Source: Lewinellaceae bacterium (GTDB lineage: Bacteria; Bacteroidota; Bacteroidia; Chitinophagales; Saprospiraceae). Taken from it: DNA of 64,000 bases. Below, piece after piece: positions 46,233 to 55,021 of this stretch. The stretch covers positions 1-64,000 of the forward strand of contig JADJUJ010000012.1 of the NCBI GenBank assembly GCA_016710765.1, read 5' to 3'. The position numbers and the translations under genes are program-made. Every line of letters begins with the position of its first letter. The first letter of the stretch is position 1. The notes beneath the pieces were generated by a model. The model was not told where the DNA came from and ran no database searches. It saw nothing but the letters and a program-made list of their open reading frames with translations.

Positions 46233-47112
46233 ATCCCAAGCCCGAAGGATTTCCGATTGGCGATTACATGATTTTCGATTTACGATTGGATTTACGATTG
46301 GCGATTTACCAGGTAATCGCGTTCCATTTCAAATTCTACATCTTACATCCAATCGGATACCGGATATCAGACATCTAAAGCCCGAAGGGCTTGGGATTTC
46401 CGATTTCCGATTACATGATTTTCGATTTACGATTGGATTTCCGATTGACGATTTACGAGGCAATCGCATTCCATCTCAAATTTTACATCTTACCTCCAAT
46501 CGGATACCGGATATCAGACATCTAAAGCCCGAAGGGCTTGGGATTTCCGATTTTCGATTACATGATTTTCGATTTACGATTGGATTTCCGATTGGCGATT
46601 TACGAGGCAATCGCATTCCATCTCAAATTTTACATCTTACCTCCAATCGGATACCGGATATCAGACATCTAAAGCCCGAAGGGCTTGGGATTTCCGATTT
46701 TCGATTACATGATTTTCGATTTACGATTGGATTTCCGATTGACGATTTACGAGGCAATCGCATTCCATCTCAAATTTTACATCTTACCTCCAATCGGATA
46801 CCGGATATCAGACATCTAAAGCCCGAAGGGCTTGGGATTTCCGATTTTCGATTACATGATTTTCGATTTACGATTGGATTTCCGATTGGCGATTTACGAG
46901 GCAATCGCATTCCATCTCAAATTTTACATCTTACCTCCAATCGGATACCGGATATCAGACATCTAAAGCCCGAAGGGCTTGGGATTTACGATTGGCGATT
47001 ACATGATTTACGATTTCCGATTGGATTGGCGATTGGCGATTTACCAGGTAATCGCGTTCCATTTCAAATTTTACATCTTACATCCAATCGGATATCGCAA
47101 ATCGGATATCGC
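46233..47112. repeat. 147-bp tandem repeat array, six copies
   Basis: Copies start at about 46239 (first, partial), 46377, 46524, 46671, 46818 and 46965; intervals between the last five are exactly 147 bp. The unit contains AAAGCCCGAAGGGCTT (a perfect small hairpin), words GATTTCCGATT / GATTTACGATT and ATCGGATACCGGATATC. The inner copies are almost identical, the outer two diverged (GTAATCGCG instead of GCAATCGCA), the pattern of recent unequal-crossover expansion. It lies between the gene at 45684 and the hydroxyacyl-CoA dehydrogenase; no coding role is seen. Confidence 0.9.
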
Positions 47113-47127
47113 AAATCCTTCGATGTA

Positions 47128-48015
47128 TTATTTAAAATTAGCCGACACCACCAATTCTTTTGACCCCGGTGTGTAGGTATAGAAACCTTCCCCACTTTTT
47201 GCGCCCAACTTTCCGGCCATCACCATGTTAACCAGGAGCGGACAAGGGGCGTATTTGGGGTTCCCAAATCCTTCTTGTAACACCCGGAGGATAGCCAAAC
47301 AAACATCCAGGCCAATAAAATCGGCCAATTGAAGCGGGCCCATCGGATGTGCCATACCCAGTTTCATCACCGTATCGATTTCCTCCACACCACTCACGCC
47401 CTCATACAAAGTGTAGATGGCTTCATTGATCATCGGCATTAAGATGCGGTTGGCTACAAAACCCGGATAATCGTTCACTTCCACCGGTACTTTCCCCAAT
47501 TGCCGCGAAAGGTCCATAATAGTTGCTGTTACAGCATCGGTGGTTGCGTAGCCGCGAATCACTTCAATGAGTTTCATTACCGGCACCGGGTTCATGAAGT
47601 GCATGCCGATAACCTGTCCAGGCCGCTGGGTTGCAGCCGCAATTTTAGTAATGCTGATGGAGGAGGTATTGGTGGCCAAAATGGCACCCACGGGTGCATT
47701 TGCATCGATGTCGGCAAATATTTTCAATTTGAGCCCAACATTTTCGGTGGCTGCTTCGACCACCAAATTGGCATTTTTCACGCCGACTGCCAGGTCAGTT
47801 TGGGTGCTGATCCTTTCCAGCGCTGCGGTTTTATCGGCTTCGCTAAGGGTACCTTTGACCACCTGACGGTCGAGGTTTTTAGCAATAGTAGCCAGCGCCT
47901 TGTCCAGGGCACTCTGGGCAATATCAACCAGCGTAACCTGGAATCCGCTCTGTGCAAAAACGTGGGCGATACCATTTCCCATGGTGCCGCCGCCAATCAC
48001 TGTAATGTGTTGCAT
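47128..48015 (-). CDS. 3-hydroxybutyryl-CoA dehydrogenase
   Basis: A 295-residue NAD-dependent enzyme of short-chain 3-hydroxyacyl-CoA oxidation: N-terminal GGGTMGNGIAHVFAQSG binds NAD, followed by LVVEAATENVGLKLKIFADI, ATNTSSISITKIAA, HFMNPVPVMKLIEVIRG (catalytic His), GFVANRILMPMINEAIYTL, and HPMGPLQLADFIGLDVCLAI. The start at 48015 is supported by a TACCTTTG box at 48037-48044. Butyrate-type or beta-oxidation use cannot be decided; no thiolase or enoyl-CoA hydratase adjoins. Confidence 0.94.
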   Translation of the reverse strand: MQHITVIGGGTMGNGIAHVFAQSGFQVTLVDIAQSALDKALATIAKNLDRQVVKGTLSEADKTAALERISTQTDLAVGVKNANLVVEAATENVGLKLKIFADIDANAPVGAILATNTSSISITKIAAATQRPGQVIGMHFMNPVPVMKLIEVIRGYATTDAVTATIMDLSRQLGKVPVEVNDYPGFVANRILMPMINEAIYTLYEGVSGVEEIDTVMKLGMAHPMGPLQLADFIGLDVCLAILRVLQEGFGNPKYAPCPLLVNMVMAGKLGAKSGEGFYTYTPGSKELVVSANFK

Positions 48016-48036
48016 GGTATTTGAATTGGTGCGGTG

Positions 48037-48044
48037 CAAAGGTA
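48037..48044 (-). promoter_or_regulatory. -7 box TACCTTTG of the dehydrogenase gene
   Basis: Exact Bacteroidota -7 consensus, 21 bp before the start codon at 48015; it lies just before the end of the gene at 48051, so the dehydrogenase can be transcribed independently. Confidence 0.45.
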
Positions 48045-48050
48045 GAAAAT

Positions 48051-48860
48051 TTACCTGTGCCAGGCGACCATGAGCGCAGGAGTTATACCTAAAACAGGGT
48101 GCCATTCGGCGCCTGCATCCAGGCTGATGCCATTTTTAAGCCTGTACCCCAGCCCCAGGCAAAGCCGGCCGGGACCCGAGCGCATACCTGCCCGCATACG
48201 AACAGCCTCCACCGGGCGGTATTCCAAACCTGCATTGATTTGTGCCGGACGGTCGAGGTCTTTGTCAACCCCTCCCGTAAGTAGCAAAGCGGCGGAACTT
48301 TTCCAGGTGGCGCCAATTTGCAATCGGGTAGGCAATTGCTCCTCATCGAGGGTAACACCAAAAGGGTAATCTAATTTAGCGCCAAGCCAAAGGTTGGAAA
48401 TAGGCTCCGCCAAAACACTTAACCCGCCAGACACCCCATTTGCAGATCCATATTCCTGTGCAGACACGCGAAGCAGTTGAAAATGAGCGCCCAGCAGCAG
48501 TTTGTCCGACAAACGCCGGCCATACCCCAATTGGAAACGCTGCTCCTGGTACGATTCAAGTCCGGCGTGCAATACCTCCACGCCAAAACCGCTGTTCTTG
48601 CCCACCGCAAACATGCCCTGAAATTGGTGTGCCTGCCAGCCCCCAATGCTGTAAGGAATGGCTGTACCGGCAAAAACTGCCAGTTTATTGGTGCCCAGTC
48701 CTAATTGCGCATCATTTACAATGCCATGATCCTGATCGGGCAATGCGAGGCCCGCGCCACCCAGCGCCAGCACGGCAGCATTGTCGAAGGGGCGCATAAA
48801 AACCTGCGCGGGGAGGCAAAGGCTGCCCAATAAGAAAAGGATCAAAAAACTGGATCTCAT
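48051..48860 (-). CDS. PorV-like outer membrane beta-barrel protein
   Basis: A 269-residue exported protein (signal MRSSFLILFLLGSLCLPAQ) with repeated amphipathic beta-strands (AVLALGGAGLALPDQDHGIV, FGVEVLHAGLESYQEQRFQL, LLLGAHFQLLRVSAQEYG, LWLGAKLDYPFGVTLDEEQL, LCLGLGYRLKNGISLDAGAE) and terminal MVAWHR. It resembles the PorV/UPF0164 group of T9SS-associated barrels but lacks decisive motifs. It lies upstream of the dehydrogenase on the same strand. Confidence 0.6.
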   Translation of the reverse strand: MRSSFLILFLLGSLCLPAQVFMRPFDNAAVLALGGAGLALPDQDHGIVNDAQLGLGTNKLAVFAGTAIPYSIGGWQAHQFQGMFAVGKNSGFGVEVLHAGLESYQEQRFQLGYGRRLSDKLLLGAHFQLLRVSAQEYGSANGVSGGLSVLAEPISNLWLGAKLDYPFGVTLDEEQLPTRLQIGATWKSSAALLLTGGVDKDLDRPAQINAGLEYRPVEAVRMRAGMRSGPGRLCLGLGYRLKNGISLDAGAEWHPVLGITPALMVAWHR

Positions 48861-48896
48861 AACGAGGTGTTTTGGTTTGCCCCGACAAAATACTGA

Positions 48897-50078
48897 CTAC
48901 GCTTCGTCAACCTCGTGCGTGCGCACTATTTTTTCATAAAAATTGCTGGCTGCCGTAGGCTGGCGTTCCATGGTATCAAAATCAACCCGCATCAACCCGA
49001 AGCGGTATTGCCGCCCCAGGTGCCATTCAAAATTGTCCCAGGTGCTCCAATGGATGTATCCTTGCAGCGCAACACCATCTGCGATGGCCTTTTGGCATTC
49101 GCGGAGGTAGTCGCGAATGGCGCGAATGCGCTCGTCCGGATCGTCGGTACAAATGCCATTTTCCGTTACGATAATGGGCTTTTGGTAGCGTTTCCAGAAG
49201 CGGCGCATCACCCTGCCCAAGCCTTCCGGGCGATAGCCCCACATGCGGTCGTGTGGAATACCGCGTTTTTCCAAATCGGCTGCCCTCGTGATGGCATCCA
49301 TCGGCGCCGGATCGAAGACCATGTAGGCATAATAGCTTAGTCCCCAAAAATCACATCGCTCAAATGGCCTTGCTGCGCGTTCCATGAACCACCAATCGAC
49401 AAATTTTGCGACGAGCTGGCCCAGGAAATTCGCACCTTCAAACCAGGCGGTATTCAGGGAGATGCCAACAGGCGCCTCCGGAAAACGGGATTTCAACAAA
49501 TCAAAAACCTGATCATGCGCCCTGCCCATGTGGTCCAGCACCCTATTGGCTTCGAAATAGCAGCCCTTTCGCAGGGGCGGGAAATTACCCAACATAAAGC
49601 CGTTCATCGCATATACATTGGGTTCGTTGAAGGTATTCCAATAGGTCGCATATTCTCCAAAATGGGTTATGAACTGCGTGGCATAGTTCATAAACAGGGG
49701 GATGTTGGCGGCATTGGTCCAGCCTCCCCGGGCTTCAAACCAATTGGGATGGCAAAAATGATGCAGCACCAACATCAGCCGAACACCGCGTTGCTGCAGG
49801 TCTGCAAAAAACTGCTGGTACTCGGCCACCACTTCTGGATGGAAGTCGCCCATGGGTGCTGTCTGCAGGCGCGACCAGTCGACACCACAGCGGTACACGG
49901 TGCCCAACCTGGCAATCAGCACTGCATCTTCCGTACGCCGCAACTCGTGATCAGTGGTACGGTCAAAGACCTGTCCGTCGAGGGCCTTCAGTCCTTTCCA
50001 GGTGTGGTCGCCCGCCGTTTCAATCTGTGCGGCGGCGGTGGAGGTTCCGAAAAAAAAATCTTGTGGAAATTTATTCAT
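48897..50078 (-). CDS. Family 1 glycoside hydrolase (beta-glucosidase type)
   Basis: A 393-residue (beta/alpha)8 glycosidase: N-terminal FPQDFFFGTSTAAAQIE, WSRLQT, LMLVLHHFCHPNWF, the acid/base Glu in WNTFNEPNVYAM and the nucleophile Glu in IIVTENGICTDD, and YIHWSTWDNFEWHLG near the end. Substrate is probably a beta-linked disaccharide or glycoside; the protein is a little short for GH1. No signal peptide is seen from the start at 50078. The longer upstream frame is not needed. Confidence 0.92.
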   Translation of the reverse strand: MNKFPQDFFFGTSTAAAQIETAGDHTWKGLKALDGQVFDRTTDHELRRTEDAVLIARLGTVYRCGVDWSRLQTAPMGDFHPEVVAEYQQFFADLQQRGVRLMLVLHHFCHPNWFEARGGWTNAANIPLFMNYATQFITHFGEYATYWNTFNEPNVYAMNGFMLGNFPPLRKGCYFEANRVLDHMGRAHDQVFDLLKSRFPEAPVGISLNTAWFEGANFLGQLVAKFVDWWFMERAARPFERCDFWGLSYYAYMVFDPAPMDAITRAADLEKRGIPHDRMWGYRPEGLGRVMRRFWKRYQKPIIVTENGICTDDPDERIRAIRDYLRECQKAIADGVALQGYIHWSTWDNFEWHLGRQYRFGLMRVDFDTMERQPTAASNFYEKIVRTHEVDEA

Positions 50079-50138
50079 GGCGGTTGTCCCGCTGTAGCGG
50101 CGAAAAACAGTCACACGCCGCAAGGCGTGGCAACAGGC

Positions 50139-50178
50139 AAAAAAAATGCCCCTCACCGCGAGCCAAACCGGAGGGGCA
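50139..50178 (-). terminator. Rho-independent terminator of candidate RNA 1
   Basis: On the minus strand TGCCCCTC pairs with GAGGGGCA (with an additional CCGG/CGG-type inner part), followed by eight T residues. It lies in the gene-free gap upstream of the GH1 gene. Confidence 0.8.
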
Positions 50179-50375
50179 AAACATGAGATTATAATGGTAC
50201 TAACTACAAAGGCCACAGCAGACGAAAGTTCGCCTGTGTATAACCTGATTGACAGCCAGTACGGGAAAATCGTATGGCTCAGAAACCTATACTTTAAAAT
50301 CGGAGCGCTATTGGGTGGGACGCCGAAGGAATTCTGAATCAGAATGGATTAAACGAAAGGTAATGGATTGTATAA
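50139..50375 (-). ncRNA. Candidate structured small RNA 1
   Basis: A consensus promoter (TTG-19 bp-TATATTTG at 50381-50410) is followed 237 bases later by a strong terminator on the same strand. Between them are three hairpins: the near-palindrome ATTCTGATTCAGAAT, GCCATACG/CGTACTGGC (50255-50278) and CACAGGCGAA/TTCGTCTGCTGTG (50214-50238). No protein is encoded on this strand. On the plus strand a 47-codon frame (50194-50337) exists, but it has no promoter. A 6S-like RNA or other regulator is possible; no family is recognised. Confidence 0.5.
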
Positions 50376-50380
50376 TCCGA

Positions 50381-50410
50381 CAAATATACGCCTGCTTTAC
50401 TTTGCGCCAA
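50381..50410 (-). promoter_or_regulatory. Promoter of candidate RNA 1
   Basis: On the minus strand, TTG (complement of 50408-50410), 19-bp spacer, TATATTTG (50381-50388): the best promoter match seen in this window. Confidence 0.7.
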
Positions 50411-50438
50411 GTATTCCGGAAATAAAATTTTCACAGGG

Positions 50439-51527
50439 CTACTGCTGGCTCCGCTCCTTGAGGTTGATGCGAAGGGAAAAAATGTGCGAATACAGCACCT
50501 GAGACACGTTTCCGATGTCGGTTAACGCATAATCAATTTGAAAACGGCCGAGGCTAAGACCGACTCCGAAATTGGGTTGTAGGCTGATTTTTTCCTTGGT
50601 GGGGTCAAAATCATCTTTAACCCGCTGGAAGTTACCAAGCCCTGCGCGGAGCTGCACGAAATGGTCGTAATCGGCTTCCAAACCTACGCGAGGATCAATA
50701 TTGACCGACTTAGAACTGACCAAAACGTTGCGTTGACCATCTGTCGTCATTTCAAGATCGATGGCAGGGAGCAAAGTGTATTTATCGCCTATTTTTTTCC
50801 GCCAGGCGGCGCCAAGAATCACCCGTGGGCGGGTGATCTCCGTGTTGCTTACGGGGATTTCATTCCCTGTTCGGCCAAACACCTCTTTTTCATTTTCGGT
50901 GAGGTTAAACGACCAGGCGTTGAATGTTGTGGTAATATCGCGGGCCTGCACGCCCAGCATCCAGTTGCCTTTTCGGTATTGCATGCCCAAATCGGCGCCA
51001 AAACCCCAGGAATTTCCAATCGTGCCAATAACGCGCCGTACAACTTTAACGGAGCCGCCAACCGAAAGCGCAGGGTTGCGCAACCGCCTTGCATAGGAAC
51101 CCATCACAGCGTAATCGGCTGCGGAGAAAGAGGAGAGGTTGTCGTAATTGATGGTTCCGTCGGCATTAACCAGGTTGATGGTGTAGGGGATATTGTCGAT
51201 GCCCAGGCGAATAAGTGAGATGCCAAGGTAGGAATGGTGTTCTTTGTTCAGGGATTTACCGAAGGCCAGATAGTCGTATTGCGATACCCCGACGAACCAT
51301 TCGGCATGCATGGCCCCGATTTGAAACGGCGCTTCAATTTGTGCTAAACCCGCAGGGTTCCAGTAGGTAGCGGTAATATCGTCCACCAGCGCCGTTTGAG
51401 CACCCGACATCCCGTGCGCCCGTGCGCCCACGCCGATGGCAAGGAATTCGTTGCTGTATTTCTGGGCCTGAAGGCTAACATTGCCCAAAAAGAGCAAAAA
51501 GAAGATGCTGAACAGTGGTCTTTGCAT
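50439..51527 (-). CDS. PorV2-like T9SS-associated outer membrane protein
   Basis: A 362-residue protein with signal peptide (MQRPLFSIFFLLFLGNVSLQ) and the features of the PorV/UPF0164 family: FLAIGVGARAHGMSGAQTAL, DDITATYWNPAGLAQIEAPF, YLGISLIRLGIDNIPYTINL, LRAGLGNFQRVKDDF and FGVGLSLGRFQIDYALTDIG. PorV is the outer-membrane barrel that delivers T9SS cargo; this second type (PorV2) is common in the group. It fits the many T9SS cargo genes here. Confidence 0.82.
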   Translation of the reverse strand: MQRPLFSIFFLLFLGNVSLQAQKYSNEFLAIGVGARAHGMSGAQTALVDDITATYWNPAGLAQIEAPFQIGAMHAEWFVGVSQYDYLAFGKSLNKEHHSYLGISLIRLGIDNIPYTINLVNADGTINYDNLSSFSAADYAVMGSYARRLRNPALSVGGSVKVVRRVIGTIGNSWGFGADLGMQYRKGNWMLGVQARDITTTFNAWSFNLTENEKEVFGRTGNEIPVSNTEITRPRVILGAAWRKKIGDKYTLLPAIDLEMTTDGQRNVLVSSKSVNIDPRVGLEADYDHFVQLRAGLGNFQRVKDDFDPTKEKISLQPNFGVGLSLGRFQIDYALTDIGNVSQVLYSHIFSLRINLKERSQQ

Positions 51528-51641
51528 AATATTCTAACTTTGGCGGAACCTTCCGACCATCTTTTGACGACGCCGGAGGTGTTCCGGTTGCCTTAGAGGG
51601 CAAAAATAGACAGAACCATTCACTGTTCAAACCTTACCTGC

Positions 51642-53015
51642 ATGTCTTTGAAGATATCCGTCCTGATTGCTCCTTTTTTACTTTTAACGACACTTTTGCC
51701 TGCGCAAAATGCCATGAATATGACGCGATTGTCGGCCTGGGACGACGATTCCCTTCCCGTGGCCTCTCCCGGCAACCTGAATCTCCAATACAGTGGTTGT
51801 TGGGGCATTACAGTTGGCAGTACCGAAATTGCGGTTCTGGGGGGTGCTGCCCATCTCCTCTTTTTTGATGTCACCAATCCCGAAACACCCCAGTTGATCG
51901 GCAAATTCGCTGGGTCTGCCACCACCGTATGGCGGGAAATAAAATCGTATAAAAACCGGGTTTATGCCGTTTCCGACAACACCTCGGAGGGGCTGATGAT
52001 TTTCGATTGTTCTCAGGCGCCCGATACCATCATCCGCACGTATTGGAGCAATGTGCTTTTCAACAAGGCCCACACCATTACACTGGACACCGTCTCCGGA
52101 CGCATCTACCTCAATGGCAGCAACGAGGCCAATCAGGGCCTGCTGATTTTGGATGTAAGCCAAAACCCTGATCAGCCGGTGCTCCTGGCCAATCAGAACA
52201 ACCTGCCTGGCGGATACATTCACGACTCCTATGTTCGGAATGATACCGTTTACGCCTCTTCTGGGTACAATGGGTATTTCGTTTACGACTGCACTGACCC
52301 GCAAAACATCGTGACGCTGGCCAGCGTGGCTACCGGCGGATACAACCACAACAGCTGGCTCACGGCAGATGGCCGGTATGCCTTCTACACCGAGGAAGTG
52401 CCACAAGGGCGCCCAATCAGGGTGGTGGACCTGCAAAACCTTGCCAACAATGAAATTGAGGTAGTGTACAGCTTTCTCGATGGCTTGTTGCCCGGGGGCG
52501 ATACGCTGGCTATTCCACACAACGTGTACATTGCTGACAATCTGCTGTTCGACTCCCAATACGAAGACGGACTACTGGTGTACGACATCAGCGAACCCAC
52601 ACAGCCCGTACTCATCGCCTGGTACGATACCCATCCGGAAAACACCACGTACAACAAGTATTATGGCTGCTGGGGCAATTACCCCTGGTTTGCTTCGGGA
52701 AACATCGTTGCCGGCGACATGCAGAATGGTTTGCTGGTGTTGAAAATCGGAAGTACCGGCACAGCGTTCAAAGAACATCCACGCCAGCGCTTTCAGGTAA
52801 GCCCAAACCCGGCGTCCGGCTTCCTCAATATCCAATGGAACGGCAACAGCAGTGATTGGAACTGGAAAATCATGGATCAGCGCGGACGGACGGTGCAGGA
52901 AGGAAGCGCACAAAACCAGATTGCGCTATCTGATATCCCCAACGGACTGTATTACCTGCAGATCGTTGATCAGCACGGGAATTGGGGAACAGAAAAAGTA
53001 GTGGTAATTCGATAA
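51642..53015 (+). CDS. Choice-of-anchor-B (LVIVD-repeat) protein with T9SS sorting domain
   Basis: A 457-residue surface or secreted protein: signal peptide (MSLKISVLIAPFLLLTTLLP), the choice-of-anchor-B propeller (EIAVLGGAAHLLFFDVTNPE, VYAVSDNTSEGLMIFDCSQ, GRIYLNGSNEANQGLLILDV, GYIHDSYVRNDTVYASSGYN, NHNSWLTADGRYAFYTEE) and a C-terminal T9SS type A domain (VSPNPASGFLNIQ ... to GTEKVVVIR). It parallels the protein at 27561, which lacks the sorting domain. The function of the family is unknown. Confidence 0.88.
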   Translation: MSLKISVLIAPFLLLTTLLPAQNAMNMTRLSAWDDDSLPVASPGNLNLQYSGCWGITVGSTEIAVLGGAAHLLFFDVTNPETPQLIGKFAGSATTVWREIKSYKNRVYAVSDNTSEGLMIFDCSQAPDTIIRTYWSNVLFNKAHTITLDTVSGRIYLNGSNEANQGLLILDVSQNPDQPVLLANQNNLPGGYIHDSYVRNDTVYASSGYNGYFVYDCTDPQNIVTLASVATGGYNHNSWLTADGRYAFYTEEVPQGRPIRVVDLQNLANNEIEVVYSFLDGLLPGGDTLAIPHNVYIADNLLFDSQYEDGLLVYDISEPTQPVLIAWYDTHPENTTYNKYYGCWGNYPWFASGNIVAGDMQNGLLVLKIGSTGTAFKEHPRQRFQVSPNPASGFLNIQWNGNSSDWNWKIMDQRGRTVQEGSAQNQIALSDIPNGLYYLQIVDQHGNWGTEKVVVIR

Positions 53016-53120
53016 GCCGGAAACAGGCTTGTTTAGCGGGAAAGGCAAATGCCCGAAAAGGCGCTTGCACAACCAGATGGTGGCATAAGAAAAGGCTTAT
53101 CCAGCACCCCCAACTGCACT

Positions 53121-53167
53121 AAAAAAAACAGCCCCCCACCCTTTCTCATTTGAAAGGGTTGGAGGGC
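53121..53167 (-). terminator. Rho-independent terminator of candidate RNA 2
   Basis: On the minus strand GCCCTCCAACCCTTTC pairs with GAAAGGGTGGGGGGC (one bulge), followed by eight T (53121-53128). No gene on that strand ends nearby. Confidence 0.75.
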
Positions 53168-53420
53168 CCCCGCCTTCGGTTGTCTTTGGCGACCTGGCGC
53201 CGTATGTCTTTTGTTGATCCGTTCTTTTTATCAGGCTTGGCTCATGCCCTGGCAACTGTAAGTACTGGTGTAATCACCGGACAAAAGCAGTTATTAAAAA
53301 GAAACGGATCAAAGAACTTTTTATTTCAAAGCGTTACTACTAAGATAACAAGTATTCTACACCAACATCAAACCCTAGTAGTAAACCAATCAACAAGATG
53401 TACTTAACTGTACTGCGTTA
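53121..53420 (-). ncRNA. Candidate structured small RNA 2
   Basis: The minus-strand gap between the anchor-B gene and the glycosyltransferase ends in a strong terminator and shows nested inverted repeats: TTGATCCGTTCTTTTTA at 53214-53230 pairs with 53295-53312, TTACTACTA at 53334-53342 with 53376-53384, and GGTGATTACACC inside the first loop. No convincing promoter is seen (the best -7-like box is at about 53430), so the 5' end is uncertain. No known riboswitch or housekeeping-RNA signature is recognised. Confidence 0.4.
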
Positions 53421-53685
53421 ATTGTTATGCAAATAAACAGCTATTTTTTGGTATTTGTTACTGGCCGCTGTCCTGTATACCTTAAAACTGGGGTTTTGGC
53501 ATTTTCAAAATTATAAAATCCAATGGCACTTTTTGTAATATTATTAAAATTTACCCTTTAAATCAGCTGAACAGATGGTTTGAAAGCCGTTTTTATGCAA
53601 AGTCGCTAAAAATGCAATTTTGTGTATTTTTTTTTGATTTTCGTGCCGTCCAGCCAAGGAAGCGGTCGATTTTACAAGAAAACGG

Positions 53686-54672
53686 TTATTTCGGCATCGG
53701 AAATGTAGCGGCATCAATGCCTTCTGCGCAGGCAAAATGGCCCTTCGGACACGCCTTATAACCATGCAAACCACAGGGTCGGCAATCCAGGGAAACGGTC
53801 GTTTCCACAATGGAACGGTGATCAGACAAAGGTCCGAATCCAAAGGATGGAATGGTGGAGCAGAATATGGCGCAGACTGGCGCATTGGTGGCAGAAGCCA
53901 GGTGCAGCGGGGCGGAGTCGTTGACATAATTCATCGCGGCGCCGGCCATAAGCGCTGCTGATTCAATAAGCGACAGTTCCCCGGCCAAATTGAACACATT
54001 GCCCCTGTTTGTTGTATCGGCGATCAGGATGTCGCAGGACGCCCTGTCGGCAGGCGCGCCCAGCAGCAAAACCCTGCAGTCAGCGGGCATGAGTTGGATT
54101 AGTTCTGCCCACTTGTGAATTGGCCATTGCTTGGTAAACCAAACAGAAGTAGGTGCGATGCATACGTATCGCTGGCCATCAGTCCATGCCTTCGCTTTGG
54201 CGTAATGAGCAGGCGAAGGATACAGTTTGGGCTTTTCCGGCGAGGCATCCGTCAGGTGCGCAATGAGCGATAGGTTGCGGTCCACTTCGTGCCCACCATC
54301 GCCAATGTTATGCGGAAGTCGTCTGGTAAAAAAGCGTGACAATGGGTTCTTGTCAAATCCAATGGTTTGCCGGGCGCCGGAAAGCGCCGTCAGCAGGCCA
54401 GCCGCTGCAAAGCGCTGGCAATTGACCACCAGATCATACTGTTCCTGCCGAATCCGCAGCAGCATACGCAGCATTGTGCGGTACTTTTCATTTTTTTTAT
54501 TCCAAACCAAAACGCTGTGCAACAGCGGATGGCCTTCCAACAACCCCTCATTGCCCTTGCGCAGTAGAAAATCGATGTTGGCCTCCGGGAAAAACCGGTG
54601 CAACTTTTCTACCAGTGGCGTTGCCAGCACGACATCGCCAAGAAAGGCGGTTTGGATAATCAGAATTTTCAT
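53686..54672 (-). CDS. Glycosyltransferase family 9 (heptosyltransferase-like)
   Basis: A 328-residue GT9 protein: MKILIIQTAFLGDVVLATPL, FPEANIDFLLRKGNEGLLEG, VVNCQRFAAAGLLTALSGAR, APTSVWFTKQWPIHKWAELI, VLLLGAPADRA, NLAGELSLIESAALMAGA and VNDSAPLHLASATNAPV. ADP-heptose or related sugar transfer to lipid A core or other glycans is the family role; the substrate is unknown. The start at 54672 is preceded by a TACCTTTG box at 54677-54684. Confidence 0.9.
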   Translation of the reverse strand: MKILIIQTAFLGDVVLATPLVEKLHRFFPEANIDFLLRKGNEGLLEGHPLLHSVLVWNKKNEKYRTMLRMLLRIRQEQYDLVVNCQRFAAAGLLTALSGARQTIGFDKNPLSRFFTRRLPHNIGDGGHEVDRNLSLIAHLTDASPEKPKLYPSPAHYAKAKAWTDGQRYVCIAPTSVWFTKQWPIHKWAELIQLMPADCRVLLLGAPADRASCDILIADTTNRGNVFNLAGELSLIESAALMAGAAMNYVNDSAPLHLASATNAPVCAIFCSTIPSFGFGPLSDHRSIVETTVSLDCRPCGLHGYKACPKGHFACAEGIDAATFPMPK

Positions 54673-54721
54673 GGAACAAAGGTAAGGGATTGACCTTAAC
54701 CTGGCCATTACCGAAGTATGA

Positions 54722-54874
54722 TTTGAACCAGGTCCTTGTATCGCAGGGAAAATATTGCAGTCTGGGCCCATTGCCGGTAACCGCACAGCTATTGAAGTCC
54801 TGGCTTCGGGAACCTATCTGCTTCGGTTGTCTGGCACAAGCACAATTGTCTATAAAAAATTGATAAAACCTTGA
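54722..54874 (+). pseudogene. Orphan T9SS sorting-domain fragment
   Basis: A 50-codon open stretch without a start codon reads IAGKILQSGPIAGNRTAIE then VLASGTYLLRLSGTSTIVY and ends KKLIKP before a TGA at 54872-54874. That is the C-terminal half of a T9SS type A sorting domain (GRxxxSG...GTYxLRL....xxxKKLIKP). No upstream cargo part is left: a stop codon (54719-54721) precedes it. It is most likely the remnant of a deleted secreted-protein gene. Confidence 0.65.
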
Positions 54875-54918
54875 GCACAGGTATTCGGATAATCTCGGTG
54901 TGTACGAAATATACAGCG

Positions 54919-54951
54919 CTAAGTACATTGTACTATGTACAATGTACTTAG
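54919..54951. repeat. Perfect 15-bp hairpin, possible remnant of a palindromic element
   Basis: CTAAGTACATTGTAC pairs exactly with GTACAATGTACTTAG across a three-base loop. The arm matches the outer arm of PE2 (AGTACATTGTA), suggesting a copy reduced to its terminal arms. Confidence 0.65.
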
Positions 54952-54962
54952 GTTATTACCAT

Positions 54963-54997
54963 AAAAAAAGCCGCCTCGTGAGTCTTCATGAGGCGGC
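54963..54997 (-). terminator. Terminator of the giant adhesin gene
   Basis: On the minus strand GCCGCCTCATGAAGACTCACGAGGCGGC-type stem (GCCGCCTC/GAGGCGGC) is followed by seven T, 25 bases after the stop codon at 55022. Confidence 0.85.
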
Positions 54998-55021
54998 CTT
55001 CAATTTCAGTAAGGGTGTTTG

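Noticed and set aside
46233..47112. Possible CRISPR array
   Set aside because: Units are 147 bp and adjacent, with no short repeats separated by unique spacers and no cas genes.
50194..50337. 47-codon plus-strand protein
   Set aside because: No promoter or homologous family seen; it overlaps the minus-strand RNA candidate. It cannot be fully excluded.
54919..54951. Terminator of the pseudogene fragment
   Set aside because: No T run follows the stem on the plus strand; the hairpin fits better as a remnant of the palindromic family.
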